Shown here one piece after another: positions 17,101-24,562 of a DNA stretch of 64,000 nucleotides (position 1 is its first letter; every line of letters begins with the position of its first letter). The position numbers were made by a program, and so were the translations under genes. The notes beneath the pieces were generated by a model, which was not told the DNA's origin, ran no database searches, and saw nothing but the letters and a program-made list of their open reading frames with translations. Source of the stretch: Flavobacterium endoglycinae (GTDB lineage: Bacteria > Bacteroidota > Bacteroidia > Flavobacteriales > Flavobacteriaceae); NCBI RefSeq assembly GCF_017352115.1, contig NZ_CP071448.1, positions 1,116,001 through 1,180,000 of the forward strand. The letters run 5' to 3'.

Positions 17101-17715
17101 AACATTAATAACGCTTCTTCCTTCTACCTTTATTTCTTGTCTTACATATCCTAGATAAGAAAACGCTAAAGTAGTTTCGCTGCTTACTGCAATAATTTGA
17201 TATTCACCGTTAAAATCGGTATTTACACCTCTTCCAGAACCGTTGTCAGCAACTGCTGCTCCTACCAAAGGCATTCCTTTTTCATCTGTTACTCTACCTT
17301 TTACGATAAAATCTGCCACAGGTTTTTTCTCTTCGGGTTTTTCTGCAGAGATTTTTCTTGGCGTCAGAATAATATGGTTTCCAGATACTTTAAAATCAGT
17401 ACTGGTATCATTAAAAATTTTGCTTAAAATAACTTCGATTGAAGTTTCGTATGCATTTACGTCGATTATTCGGTTCAAATCAACAGATCTTACGTTGTAA
17501 ACAAATCGGTAATCCGTAGTATATTCAAGTCTTTCAATCGCTTTGCCAACGGTCATATTGCTGGCATTAAAAGAAATCTTATTTTTTTGAGAATAAGTGG
17601 TTCCAGCATGCATTACAGTCAATGCAGTTAACAGAAATAATGTAGTCAATTTCATTTTCAAATCAAATTTCAAAAAAGGCTTATCAAACCTGATTCTGTT
17701 CAAGAGTTTTTTCAT
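14146..17715 (-). CDS. SusC/RagA-family TonB-dependent transporter with STN domain
   Basis: A 1189-residue outer-membrane beta-barrel. A long N-terminal stretch containing the signal peptide (hydrophobic part about 22-37) precedes the STN/secretin domain (about 48-120, GKAIERLEYTTDYRFVYN). STN domains signal to an anti-sigma factor. Next come a carboxypeptidase-D-like domain (about 134-210, VKGRVTDEKGMPLVGAAV), the plug (AASSIYGARAANGVVVITTKK) and the barrel, ending in a terminal aromatic residue (VNVNF). The STN domain fits with the FecR gene directly upstream and the divergent ECF sigma gene. The unusually long N-terminus is common in STN-type SusC proteins, so I kept the first ATG. Confidence 0.95.
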   Translation of the reverse strand: MKKLLNRIRFDKPFLKFDLKMKLTTLFLLTALTVMHAGTTYSQKNKISFNASNMTVGKAIERLEYTTDYRFVYNVRSVDLNRIIDVNAYETSIEVILSKIFNDTSTDFKVSGNHIILTPRKISAEKPEEKKPVADFIVKGRVTDEKGMPLVGAAVADNGSGRGVNTDFNGEYQIIAVSSETTLAFSYLGYVRQEIKVEGRSVINVVLKEDVQELEGLVLKTGYQDITEEKATGSFSSLKAKDFQEQRLNSLDKILEGRIVGYQDGRIRGTTSMNGVTAPLYVIDGFPVENTRLTPYNTIEENLPNLNLEDIETITVLKDAAASSIYGARAANGVVVITTKKAKAGKTNISFSSNLTITPYRNYTGNLTDSADIIGLERGWAEGNPNLKTANASTYAQSLLNNAVFTSLGMQTILNGYAGKTSMAEMNTRLNQLGSQGYKYYDDVAKYAKRDQYFMQHNLSLGKATGTNAFNASITYKDNQLEDRYSENQSVGINLKNSTQINSWLSLDLGTYTNFGKGDTQSYFANTPMFKYQPYNQLVNNDGTNFVSTAASRYNNFTLNSMQTYGLYSMDITPMDEFKRNLIESKNFLNRTFAKFNVKFSNAFTYNAMFQYEFGSDRASQLFDRDSYYVRSKVNGMVTIANNKAVYNLPYGDIIKETNQYSNAYNFRQQLNFNQTFAEKHDFSAIAGMEIRHSKQEYNDNTRYGYDAQTLGFAPINQADLLKVYGTIFSGYMSQNEFSLEKELQNRYVSVYGTGGYTYDRRYSLSGSVRWDRSNLWGTDSKYQNKPTWSAGAGWNIDKESFFDVAWVDGIKLRASYGIGGNIAKDSAPYLTAYYNSNSNVGGNQGTVSKRPNPELSWEKTTTTDIGLDFSFFKSRLSGTVDLYNKKGEDLLANTQGIPTEGWGYSTYTINNGEMTNKGVEVSLRGTIVKTPSFSWDASVLYAYNKNEVDYVNVEAPAYYLQLDYSQAFPRIGKSYNTIYGYKWAGLSNTGVPQVYDASGTAVKYNPGQINAIKDFGSTVPMHSGSFHTSANYKNFSLSALFIYELGHKVRNTFLPMLNNNYNGAMGGYVTDITVVNNHIADRWMKPGDEAFTNVPRAVYEYEPEFNSDSRTIYSYADVNILDASNVRLSNISLAYQMPSSIIKKVKLDGVRFNLNAENVYTFAKSRDAKYMLGGFISPSFVFGVNVNF

Positions 17716-17770
17716 ACTTTTAAAATGTTTTTTAATGTTGGTTGGTTAATTAACTGACCGCATATACTCT

Positions 17771-17804
17771 ACCGGGAAATGTTGGCGCATTTTCCGGTTT
17801 TTTT
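17771..17804 (+). terminator. plus-oriented terminator-like hairpin in the fecR-susC gap
   Basis: ACCGGGAAATG (17771-17781) pairs with CATTTTCCGGT (17788-17798) with one mismatch. Seven T follow on the plus strand. Both flanking genes run on the minus strand, so it would stop only antisense transcription or act as a 5' leader structure of susC. Confidence 0.4.
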
Positions 17805-17855
17805 ATAACGATCCTTTTCATTTTTGGATTTTTGCTACATAGGCGGAGGTATTTT

Positions 17856-17918
17856 TTGATTTTAGATTTCTGATTTTAGATTTTAGATTTGTGTATGTGT
17901 GTTTAGATTTTAGATTTG
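17856..17918. repeat. TTTAGAT short direct repeats
   Basis: The heptamer TTTAGAT recurs about five times in GATTTTAGATTT-type units, broken by GTGTATGTGTG. It lies in the gap between fecR and susC. I see no gene here. Confidence 0.6.
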
Positions 17919-17992
17919 GTACACTCGACATCAGCCGATATTCTTAATTCTTAATTTTTAATTTTTAATTATTCATCGTGTCAATTCACCAT

Positions 17993-19144
17993 CTACTTAA
18001 TAGTGATTTTATCTCGGTCAATATTGTAATCAATGGCATAACTGTCGCTGAAATATTTTAAGACTACTTCGATAGGTTCGTTGTCAAAACGGGCATTGAA
18101 AATCTCTCTTCCAAGTGTTTTATTTTTATTGATGAAAGTTACATTATAGCGGCGTTCCAGTTTTTTAATGATATCGTCAAACGATGCATTTTTGAACACT
18201 AAACTTCCTTTAACCCAATCAGTATAGTAATCCGTATTGACTTGTTCGGTTTTAATTTCGCTCTGGCCTTTCTGGGTCGAACCTTTCAAACCTGGTGTTA
18301 AATAAATCTGATTTTGATTTATTTTTTGCCCTTTATAAAGCGAAACTTTACCTTCCACCAGCACCACGTCTGTACTGCTATTATTGCTATAGGAATCTAC
18401 ATTGAATTTAGTTCCTAAAACCTCAACATTCATTTCCTGCGTGTTTACAGTAAATGGATGAGCTTTGTCTTTGCTGACATCAAAATACGCCTCGCCTGTA
18501 AGATATACTTCTCTGTTTTTGTTTTTGACAAATTGAACGGGATATCGCAATGCGGTTCCAGCATTTAAATGCACCACTGTTCCATCTGATAATTGTACTT
18601 CAAATCTTTTACCATACGGAATTTTTAAGGTGTTGTATACCAATTCTCCTTTGGCAAAAGCCGTATTATAAACCAGCCTGTTTTTTTCCTGTTTGCCAAT
18701 GATATTCCCATCTTTATCTGTAATATTTTTTTCTTCAGAAATATCAATCGTTTCCGATGTACCGTTACCTAATTGTAAAACAATTTCATCAACTCTTGGA
18801 ACAATAACATTTTTCTTTACCTGATCTGATGAAGCATTTTTATAGAAATAAAATCCGCCCAAAGCCACAATCAAAATCGCTGCATATTTATAATAAGATG
18901 AAAATCTTCTTTTATAAAAAACATTATTTTCCTTTGCAATTCTCTCAGAAAGCTGTTTTCTAACTTCAGTTGAATCAAAAGTGTTCAAAGCTGTATCAAT
19001 TGCATAATTGGTTTTTACAAAATCATTAAATACAATTTGATTTTCTTCTTCTTTTAACCACATGGTTAACTGCTCAATTTCTTCTTGAGAAGCTTGATTT
19101 GTGATAAATTTAACAATTAGTCTCTCTGACTTTTTTACTGTCAT
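17993..19144 (-). CDS. FecR-family anti-sigma factor
   Basis: About 383 residues, an inner-membrane regulator of the FecI/FecR type. The cytoplasmic N-terminal part (about 1-83, ERLIVKFITNQASQEEIEQLTMWL) would bind the sigma factor. One membrane helix follows near 86-103 (YAAILIVALGGFYFY). The periplasmic FecR domain is about 155-265 (VQLSDGTVVHLNAGTALRYP and AYFDVSKDKAHPFTV). A C-terminal DUF4974 domain (VFKNASFDDIIKKLERRYNVTF) probably contacts the STN domain of the SusC. I chose the ATG at 19144. The longer frame starts at a TTG. It is upstream of susC on the same strand and divergent from the sigma gene. Confidence 0.94.
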   Translation of the reverse strand: MTVKKSERLIVKFITNQASQEEIEQLTMWLKEEENQIVFNDFVKTNYAIDTALNTFDSTEVRKQLSERIAKENNVFYKRRFSSYYKYAAILIVALGGFYFYKNASSDQVKKNVIVPRVDEIVLQLGNGTSETIDISEEKNITDKDGNIIGKQEKNRLVYNTAFAKGELVYNTLKIPYGKRFEVQLSDGTVVHLNAGTALRYPVQFVKNKNREVYLTGEAYFDVSKDKAHPFTVNTQEMNVEVLGTKFNVDSYSNNSSTDVVLVEGKVSLYKGQKINQNQIYLTPGLKGSTQKGQSEIKTEQVNTDYYTDWVKGSLVFKNASFDDIIKKLERRYNVTFINKNKTLGREIFNARFDNEPIEVVLKYFSDSYAIDYNIDRDKITIK

Positions 19145-19296
19145 TTTAGTTATTTTTAATATTATTACGAAGCCAAAAAACAAAACCCTAACAATTTGAT
19201 AAAGTTTTTTTCATTTTAGTGATTTTTTTATTTTTCACAAGTCTTTTCTTTCAATAAAACTCGACCAATTTAGTAGAAATTATAAATCAAAAGATT

Positions 19297-19418
19297 TATA
19301 TTTGCATTTTCTCATTTTTTATTTGTAATAATTTTCAAATAGAAATACAAAAAAGAGGTTCGTTTTGGGCAAATTCGGTTCAGTTTTCGACCTCAAAAAC
19401 TATTAATTTATATATTTG
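19297..19418 (+). promoter_or_regulatory. candidate promoter boxes before the ECF sigma gene
   Basis: TATATTTG occurs at 19297-19304 and again at 19411-19418. Both match the Bacteroidota -7 consensus TAnnTTTG. No convincing -33 TTG at 19-base spacing was found for either. The second box lies too close to the start codon unless the later ATG at 19430 is used or the mRNA is leaderless. Confidence 0.3.
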
Positions 19419-19423
19419 TTTTT

Positions 19424-20077
19424 ATGAAAATGGATGATTACAGCGATAATATTATTCTAATTGAGTCTCTACGAAATGGAGATGAAAGCGCTTACACGTA
19501 TCTTATCGACACGTATCATCATAAACTTTGTGTGTATGCTAACAGCTTGGTTAAGAATGTTTACAGCGCCGAAGATATTGTGCAGAATGTTTTTATCAAA
19601 GTTTGGGAACATCGCACCAGATTAAAAGAAAATCATTCTTTAAAAAGTTTTCTTTACAAACTCGTTTACAACGAATTTATTGATTTGTATCGTAAAAATC
19701 AGTCTTTGTTTTCTCTTGAAAAATCGTATTATGATGCTTTAAACGGAATTGTTCAGGAAGAAGATTCTGAAGCATTTCAAAGAGTTTTGAATGCGGTGAA
19801 TAAAGAAATTCAAAACCTGCCTCCAAAATGCAAAGAGGTTTTTATTTTAAGCAAAAAAGAAGGTTTAACCAATATCGAAATCGCAGAACATCTAGATGTT
19901 TCGATAAAAACAGTCGAAGCACAGATTACAAAAGCTTTTTCTATTTTGCGTACGACTTTGGAAGAAAAAATAAGAAGTGTTTTATTTCTTTTATTTTCAA
20001 ATAAGAAGTTTAATTTCACCGATATGAATTTACGAACAAAAAGCAGAGAAAAAGTGAAACAGCATTTTTGTCATTGA
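19424..20077 (+). CDS. ECF-type RNA polymerase sigma factor
   Basis: A 217-residue sigma-70 factor of the extracytoplasmic-function group (FecI-like, Bacteroidetes type). Region 2 is about 17-82 (YSAEDIVQNVFIKVWEHR, then LKSFLYKLVYNEFIDLYRK). Region 4 is about 125-175 (LPPKCKEVFILSKKEGLTNIEIAEHLDVSIKTVEAQITKAF). It directs RNA polymerase to promoters of the linked uptake genes when released by FecR. It is divergent from the fecR-susC-susD genes rather than in the same operon. About 25 extra basic residues follow the usual C-terminus. A second ATG two codons downstream could be the real start. Confidence 0.94.
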   Translation: MKMDDYSDNIILIESLRNGDESAYTYLIDTYHHKLCVYANSLVKNVYSAEDIVQNVFIKVWEHRTRLKENHSLKSFLYKLVYNEFIDLYRKNQSLFSLEKSYYDALNGIVQEEDSEAFQRVLNAVNKEIQNLPPKCKEVFILSKKEGLTNIEIAEHLDVSIKTVEAQITKAFSILRTTLEEKIRSVLFLLFSNKKFNFTDMNLRTKSREKVKQHFCH

Positions 20078-20141
20078 GCTATACACCTTTTCTACTGCAA
20101 ATAAAATCCATGCATTAGATATCTCATGAATTATTAAGCCT

Positions 20142-20780
20142 CTAACAGGTAAAATATTTTTTATGTATTTTGTACATTTGGAAGACTCCTAAGCCCATAA
20201 AAACGAGTGAAATAAAACCCGAAGTTACAGGCTTTGAAAATAAATCTGTAGTATGAAATACTGCTTTTAAAAGAACAATCAAAGTAAACATTCCCGAAAA
20301 AACACCTGTAAAGGTTCCAAGAATATAATAATATTTCAACTTTCTTTCTATGGTAATGTACTTTCCATTAAGCAAATATAAATTCCATCCTGCCCAGAAA
20401 GGGAGCTGCAAAAAATTAAAACAGTTTAAAACGATACCAATTATAAAAGGCGGATACATCAAATAGTCATGAAAGGTATCTGAACCTGTTTTTGCATTGA
20501 AATTGAAATGAAAAGTAAAAGCGAGAATAAACATAAATCCAGCTCCAAAAAAATCAATCAGCTTCATTATTTTTTTGTTATTTAAAAGCTCTCGTGCAAA
20601 AATAAGGGTAAAAAAAATGACAAAAATTTCTACAAAAATAACTCCGAACAAAAAGAAGACTAAATCTTGAAGACCTGATTTGGTGTAAATTTCCAATCCA
20701 AATAGATTTAAATATCCTAATGGAATTGATCCTAGAAAACTTACTATAAATCCAACACCGATATTTTTTAAGCTTTTCAT
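20142..20780 (-). CDS. LysE-like multi-pass membrane protein
   Basis: A 212-residue inner-membrane protein with about six hydrophobic helices. The N-terminal GFIVSFLGSIPLGYLNLFGLEIYTKSG resembles the opening of the LysE/RhtB amino-acid exporter superfamily (SxPPGxxNL). Export of a small molecule is plausible, but the substrate is unknown. It is the last gene of a seven-gene minus-strand operon. Its start codon is 1 base from the stop of the ATP-grasp gene, so the two are almost certainly translated from one mRNA. Confidence 0.7.
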   Translation of the reverse strand: MKSLKNIGVGFIVSFLGSIPLGYLNLFGLEIYTKSGLQDLVFFLFGVIFVEIFVIFFTLIFARELLNNKKIMKLIDFFGAGFMFILAFTFHFNFNAKTGSDTFHDYLMYPPFIIGIVLNCFNFLQLPFWAGWNLYLLNGKYITIERKLKYYYILGTFTGVFSGMFTLIVLLKAVFHTTDLFSKPVTSGFISLVFMGLGVFQMYKIHKKYFTC

Positions 20781-20781
20781 T

Positions 20782-21816
20782 TTAAAAATTCATGATTTTA
20801 TTGTTTTGTGCCAAATGTAATTTGTATTCACGCAGGCCTTCTTTGTAATTTAAATAAGGAACTCCCATTTTATGATTCTCAGCACTTATTTCATACATAT
20901 AGGTAATGTGCCGCGCGAGTTCCTTCCATGCAAACCATACAGAATGCTTAGGATCGTAAATATGTGTAGGCTCGCTTGCCGCACCGTTAAGTTCTACAAT
21001 TTGAAAATTTTCTCCTCGTTCTAATTCTTCAAAAGTATTGTACATGATATCAAAGCGTCCAAAATAAAACTCTGGAATTTCGGCTGCGATGTCATTGATT
21101 GTCTTTGTTAACTTTGGAGTGATCCAATCGCTGCCGTCAAGAAATTTTGCACCTCGGGCGTGATTTCCGTAAGGGACTAAATTTAATGTTTCGTCAGCTG
21201 GCAAAATGTGCTGGAGTTTTGGTCCATATTCTGCTTTTAAAGCATGAAGCTGAAGTTCGAATCTAGGATTCTTTTTTATTAAATCTTCAATAGTGGATTG
21301 ACCATCTCCTTTTACAATCAAAAATTCTTTAGACACAATTCCTGTAATTTTTCCCTTTTTTTGCAGCGGATGTCGAATATAAAAAATACCAACTTCTTTT
21401 TCGAACGGAATAAAATCCTGCAATAAAAAATCAAAATTTGCTTTTCCAGCATAATCCACTAGTTCTGAAAGTGTTTTAATTTTTTTTACTCCCGAACCAC
21501 GCAGTCCAATATCAGGTTTTGCAACTAACGGAAAATGAATTTGTTTTTCGGTTAAATGAGACACTATATCTTTTACATCTGAATTTTCGCGAATTAAAAT
21601 TGTTTTCGGATATTTTTTTTGCGGCAGCAAATCATAAATTTGTTTTTTACTCTCCATAATAAAACCACCATTTTTAATTTTGGGATTAGAGGCATTAAAG
21701 AAAAAAATAGATCTTGCTTTTAGAGCATAATAAATCCAGAGAAAATAAATGGGGAAATACAAAACTTGAAAAGGCCAATATTCCCAATTGGTAAGTTTGT
21801 GAAAAAATAACTTCAT
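20782..21816 (-). CDS. ATP-grasp-fold ligase-like protein with N-terminal membrane segment
   Basis: 344 residues. A hydrophobic segment near 15-32 (FQVLYFPIYFLWIYYAL) may anchor it in the inner membrane. The rest resembles ATP-grasp ligases. FPLVAKPDIGLRGSGVKKI (about 95-113) is the nucleotide-binding lysine and glycine loop, FLLQDFIPFEKEVGIFYIR is the central strand, and FGRFDIMYNT and FQIVELNGAASEPTHIYDP carry the metal-binding Asp/Glu/Asn. Such enzymes join a carboxylate to an amine or thiol using ATP. The substrate is unknown. It lies 10 bases after the NRDE gene and next to a LysE-like transporter, which suggests making and moving a small product. Confidence 0.75.
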   Translation of the reverse strand: MKLFFHKLTNWEYWPFQVLYFPIYFLWIYYALKARSIFFFNASNPKIKNGGFIMESKKQIYDLLPQKKYPKTILIRENSDVKDIVSHLTEKQIHFPLVAKPDIGLRGSGVKKIKTLSELVDYAGKANFDFLLQDFIPFEKEVGIFYIRHPLQKKGKITGIVSKEFLIVKGDGQSTIEDLIKKNPRFELQLHALKAEYGPKLQHILPADETLNLVPYGNHARGAKFLDGSDWITPKLTKTINDIAAEIPEFYFGRFDIMYNTFEELERGENFQIVELNGAASEPTHIYDPKHSVWFAWKELARHITYMYEISAENHKMGVPYLNYKEGLREYKLHLAQNNKIMNF

Positions 21817-21826
21817 CTTTCTGTTT

Positions 21827-22537
21827 TTAAATTCGGATAAAAGAAGCTGAAAAATCTTCTATTTTAACTAAATCATAATATTTCATTGCACCTTTGTTTT
21901 GCTCAGTAACAACCTGCGTAACACTTAATGTTTTCATTATATTTTCTCTATTAATAATTAAACCATTTTGAGTATCGCCGCTATGGGTGTTTTTATGAAA
22001 ATCAAGCATATCAAGAGCTGCGATTTCATTTTTATTTTTCAAAAAATCAAAAAACCATTTTGATCTTTCTTTCCTTATCTCTTCTGGATACAAGGTGACT
22101 GATGACCAGATGTGATTTTGGTTTTCATCCAACTGTACTGTTCTTTTATGGCAGCCATCCCAGATCAATTCAAATAAACTTTTTTCCTGATATAAAACCA
22201 GCGTAAAGGGTTCTATATTGTCGAGATTAATCTGTTTCCAAAAATCCTTTGGCGAATCTTTTTCAATGATATCCAGTACAATTAATCCACGGCTTTTTCG
22301 GTATTCAGATGCAGGATTGTGTTTTATAATTCCACCATTTAATAATACTAAAACAGTTCCATTTTCATCCATTGCAAACCAGGTTCCACCAGCTTTTGAA
22401 TCTTTTGGATACATGATTTTTTTTCCGTTGTGACTATAATTTCGGGGAGCTGCGGCAACGGGACGAATTGTTTTTTCGTCGCGGTTTGAGGTAATAATTG
22501 CAACTCCATTACTGTTTACAAAACTTACTGTACACAT
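21827..22537 (-). CDS. NRDE/TANGO2-family protein
   Basis: A 236-residue protein. The family signature is clear: MCTVSF at the N-terminus (Cys2 in the place of an Ntn-type nucleophile), TSNRDE at about 17-22, and GGTWFAMDENGTVLVLLNGG at about 50-69. The biochemical role of the family is not settled. Eukaryotic TANGO2 is linked to Golgi organisation and haem handling. Its start codon overlaps the end of the DinB gene by 13 bases, showing translational coupling within the operon. Confidence 0.88.
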   Translation of the reverse strand: MCTVSFVNSNGVAIITSNRDEKTIRPVAAAPRNYSHNGKKIMYPKDSKAGGTWFAMDENGTVLVLLNGGIIKHNPASEYRKSRGLIVLDIIEKDSPKDFWKQINLDNIEPFTLVLYQEKSLFELIWDGCHKRTVQLDENQNHIWSSVTLYPEEIRKERSKWFFDFLKNKNEIAALDMLDFHKNTHSGDTQNGLIINRENIMKTLSVTQVVTEQNKGAMKYYDLVKIEDFSASFIRI

Positions 22538-23013
22538 TGTTTTCTATATTCGATAGTTGATTGAGCCACTCCAAAATTTTCATCGACTGAAATATTTTCA
22601 AACTGCAATAAGGCTACTTTAATTAACGCCTGATGGTGTACGCAATGTTCAAGATTGTAAAGCAGTTCTCTGTAATAATTACTTTGGATTCTCGTCGTAA
22701 GACCATCAATATATTGTTCCAGAAACATGATTTTATTTTCACTCTGCAATCCTGCTTTTATGTCGATAATGCATTGTTTCGCAAATTCAGTTTCTGTTTG
22801 TATTTTATGATTTCTCTGACGTTTATCATAATTCAAAACACCTGAATCATAATCGCTTTGAAGGCACTGAAACATTTCCAAAATATGTCTGGTATGTTCT
22901 CCAATTGTGGCATTGCTTAACGCTTTACAGGATTTTGAATACTCAGTATCCGATAATTGATTTAATAAAACTGTTAACTCATCTAAACTTCGGCATATTG
23001 ATTTTAATAACAT
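22525..23013 (-). CDS. DinB-like helical metalloprotein
   Basis: A 162-residue four-helix-bundle protein of the DinB/YfiT superfamily. Histidines fitting the metal triad are visible: H40 and H43 in IGEHTRHILEM, and H123, H126 and H127 in LEHCVHHQALI. Characterised relatives include metal-dependent thiol transferases (bacillithiol or mycothiol S-transferases), but no specific substrate can be deduced. It lies 5 bases after the DoxX gene and overlaps the NRDE gene by 13 bases. Confidence 0.82.
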   Translation of the reverse strand: MLLKSICRSLDELTVLLNQLSDTEYSKSCKALSNATIGEHTRHILEMFQCLQSDYDSGVLNYDKRQRNHKIQTETEFAKQCIIDIKAGLQSENKIMFLEQYIDGLTTRIQSNYYRELLYNLEHCVHHQALIKVALLQFENISVDENFGVAQSTIEYRKQCVQ

Positions 23014-23018
23014 AACTT

Positions 23019-23399
23019 TTAATTTAGAAGATTGAACAATTGTTTTTTATTTAAATAAAGTAATCCTAAACTGCAGAATAAAGTAATAACGGCCAATGCA
23101 AAAAGTAATCCTCCGTCATTTTGAATCTCGATGCCTAAGACAAATAAGTGTGACAAAATAGCTCCAAACATAATTCCGGCTGCAGCAAAAGCACCAATCC
23201 ATGTTGCTCTGGGTATTACAATTAAAATGGCTGCGATGAGTTCTGCTATTCCAGAGCCAATTCTTCCATACGGTTCTATTCCCAAGCAGGAAAATATATA
23301 TACGCTTTCTTCGGCACCGCTGAATTTAAAAAACAAGGTCTGAAGTAATATTACTGAGGCTGTTATTCTTAGAATCCACATTATAACTTCTCTTTTCAT
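23019..23399 (-). CDS. DoxX-family membrane protein
   Basis: 126 residues with four hydrophobic helices. The DoxX pattern is present: ILRITASVILLQTLFFKFSGAEE at the N-terminus, GIAELIAAILIVIPRATWIGAFAAAGIMFGAILSHLFVLG in the middle. DoxX proteins are small inner-membrane partners of redox or thiol-handling systems. The exact role here is unknown. The start codon overlaps the stop of the YHS gene (4 bases), so translation is coupled. Confidence 0.88.
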   Translation of the reverse strand: MKREVIMWILRITASVILLQTLFFKFSGAEESVYIFSCLGIEPYGRIGSGIAELIAAILIVIPRATWIGAFAAAGIMFGAILSHLFVLGIEIQNDGGLLFALAVITLFCSLGLLYLNKKQLFNLLN

Positions 23400-23866
23400 G
23401 GCTTCTGATTATTATATATTTTTTTCCAGTTATTATCAGCTTTGGTTTTTAAATTACTCTCGTCTTTATTCCAGCTTTTGAGTGTATTATTAAAATAAGC
23501 ATTGTAGAATAAATACAATTTACCATCTGTAATTTTAAATGTTTCTGGATTTATTTCGACTTTTTCTCCAGAATCTCCCATGGCATACGCACACCAGCCG
23601 CCGTATTGAGGTTCGTATTTGGCTGGATTTTTTAAAAATGTATTTTTATTTTCTACTGATGAAAAATTATAAACCACTCCCTGATACGAAACTGAAATTT
23701 CTTTTTTGCCTTTAACCGCTTTTCCCAGATTAAAATATCCCAAAGGATCATATCCCTGAATACCTAATTTATTTTCTAAATTATACAGATTAATTCTCTT
23801 TGCTTCATTTTGGGCAAATGAAGTGCCTGAAACTAAAATCAATACGAATACTATTAGCTTTTTCAT
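23396..23866 (-). CDS. exported YHS-domain protein
   Basis: About 156 residues. A signal peptide (MKKLIVFVLILVSGTSFAQ) is followed by a YHS-like domain: GYDPLGYFNLGKAVKGKKEISVSYQGVVYNFSSVENKNTFLKNPAKYEPQYGGWCAYAMG. YHS domains are metal-binding or copper/heavy-metal linked in other proteins. The role here is not established. I chose the ATG at 23866. The frame extends to a TTG at 23872, which is less likely. It sits between the peroxiredoxin and DoxX genes. Confidence 0.85.
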   Translation of the reverse strand: MKKLIVFVLILVSGTSFAQNEAKRINLYNLENKLGIQGYDPLGYFNLGKAVKGKKEISVSYQGVVYNFSSVENKNTFLKNPAKYEPQYGGWCAYAMGDSGEKVEINPETFKITDGKLYLFYNAYFNNTLKSWNKDESNLKTKADNNWKKIYNNQKP

Positions 23867-23873
23867 GTTCAAT

Positions 23874-24470
23874 TTATTTTAAGTTTTTTAATACTGCAAT
23901 TAATAATTCTGTAGATATACGTTGTTTAATATTGGGTGAGATATATTCAAAAAGTATATCGCCTTGCGTATTTACAACAAAAACCGAAGGAACAGGCAGT
24001 AAGCTGTTATTGATTCCGTTTGAATGTTTACGGATTATTTCTTTATAGTTTTCGGGTGCTTGATAAGAAATTCCTACTGCATTTATTAAAGTTCCTCCTG
24101 CATCGGAAATTAAAGTATATTTTACTTTGTCTTTTTCTTCTGTTACTTTTAAATTTTCAGGAGAATCTGGACTTACAGCAATAATTTGATATCCCAAATC
24201 GATAATTTGCTTTTCGGCTTCAGCCAATGCTTGTAAATGCATATTACAATAAGGACACCAGCCGCCACGATAAAAAACAAAAACTGTATTTTTCTTTTTA
24301 AGCAGTTCCGAAATGTCAGCATCTTTATTTTCAGATGTTTTTAAAATAACATTTGGAATTTTTTCTCCTATAAGTAAAGGAGCGATATCATTCGCAGATT
24401 TAGGAACTGCGATTTGTGCATAAACAGCCGAATTAAGGACTGTAAGGAAAATTAAAAGTAATTTTTTCAT
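23874..24470 (-). CDS. peroxiredoxin-like AhpC/TSA protein, exported
   Basis: A 198-residue thioredoxin-fold protein with a signal peptide (about 1-18, ending AVYAQ). The motif FYRGGWCPYC gives C72 and C75, a CxxC site as in PrxQ- or TlpA-like proteins of the AhpC-TSA family. The expected role is reduction of peroxides or disulfides in the periplasm. It is the first gene of the compact operon running to 20142 and follows the Crp/Fnr gene by 92 bases. That gap contains the inverted repeat GGCTAA-TTTACAT-TTAGCC (about 24536-24554), a possible regulator site. Confidence 0.88.
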   Translation of the reverse strand: MKKLLLIFLTVLNSAVYAQIAVPKSANDIAPLLIGEKIPNVILKTSENKDADISELLKKKNTVFVFYRGGWCPYCNMHLQALAEAEKQIIDLGYQIIAVSPDSPENLKVTEEKDKVKYTLISDAGGTLINAVGISYQAPENYKEIIRKHSNGINNSLLPVPSVFVVNTQGDILFEYISPNIKQRISTELLIAVLKNLK

Positions 24471-24535
24471 AATGAATTTGTTTTTGCATCTTTTTAATGA
24501 TGTAAAATTATTGCACTATGAAAAAGCAAAATGTC

Positions 24536-24554
24536 GGCTAATTTACATTTAGCC
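24536..24554. promoter_or_regulatory. inverted repeat before the peroxiredoxin operon
   Basis: GGCTAA (24536-24541) and TTAGCC (24549-24554) form an inverted repeat centred 75 bases before the peroxiredoxin start. It could be an operator, perhaps for the Crp/Fnr protein encoded just upstream, or the tail hairpin of that gene. Confidence 0.35.
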
Positions 24555-24562
24555 TGAAATAA

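Noticed and set aside
17856..17918. CRISPR-like array
   Set aside because: Repeats are only 7-12 bases long, with no regular spacers and no cas genes. They are low-complexity direct repeats.
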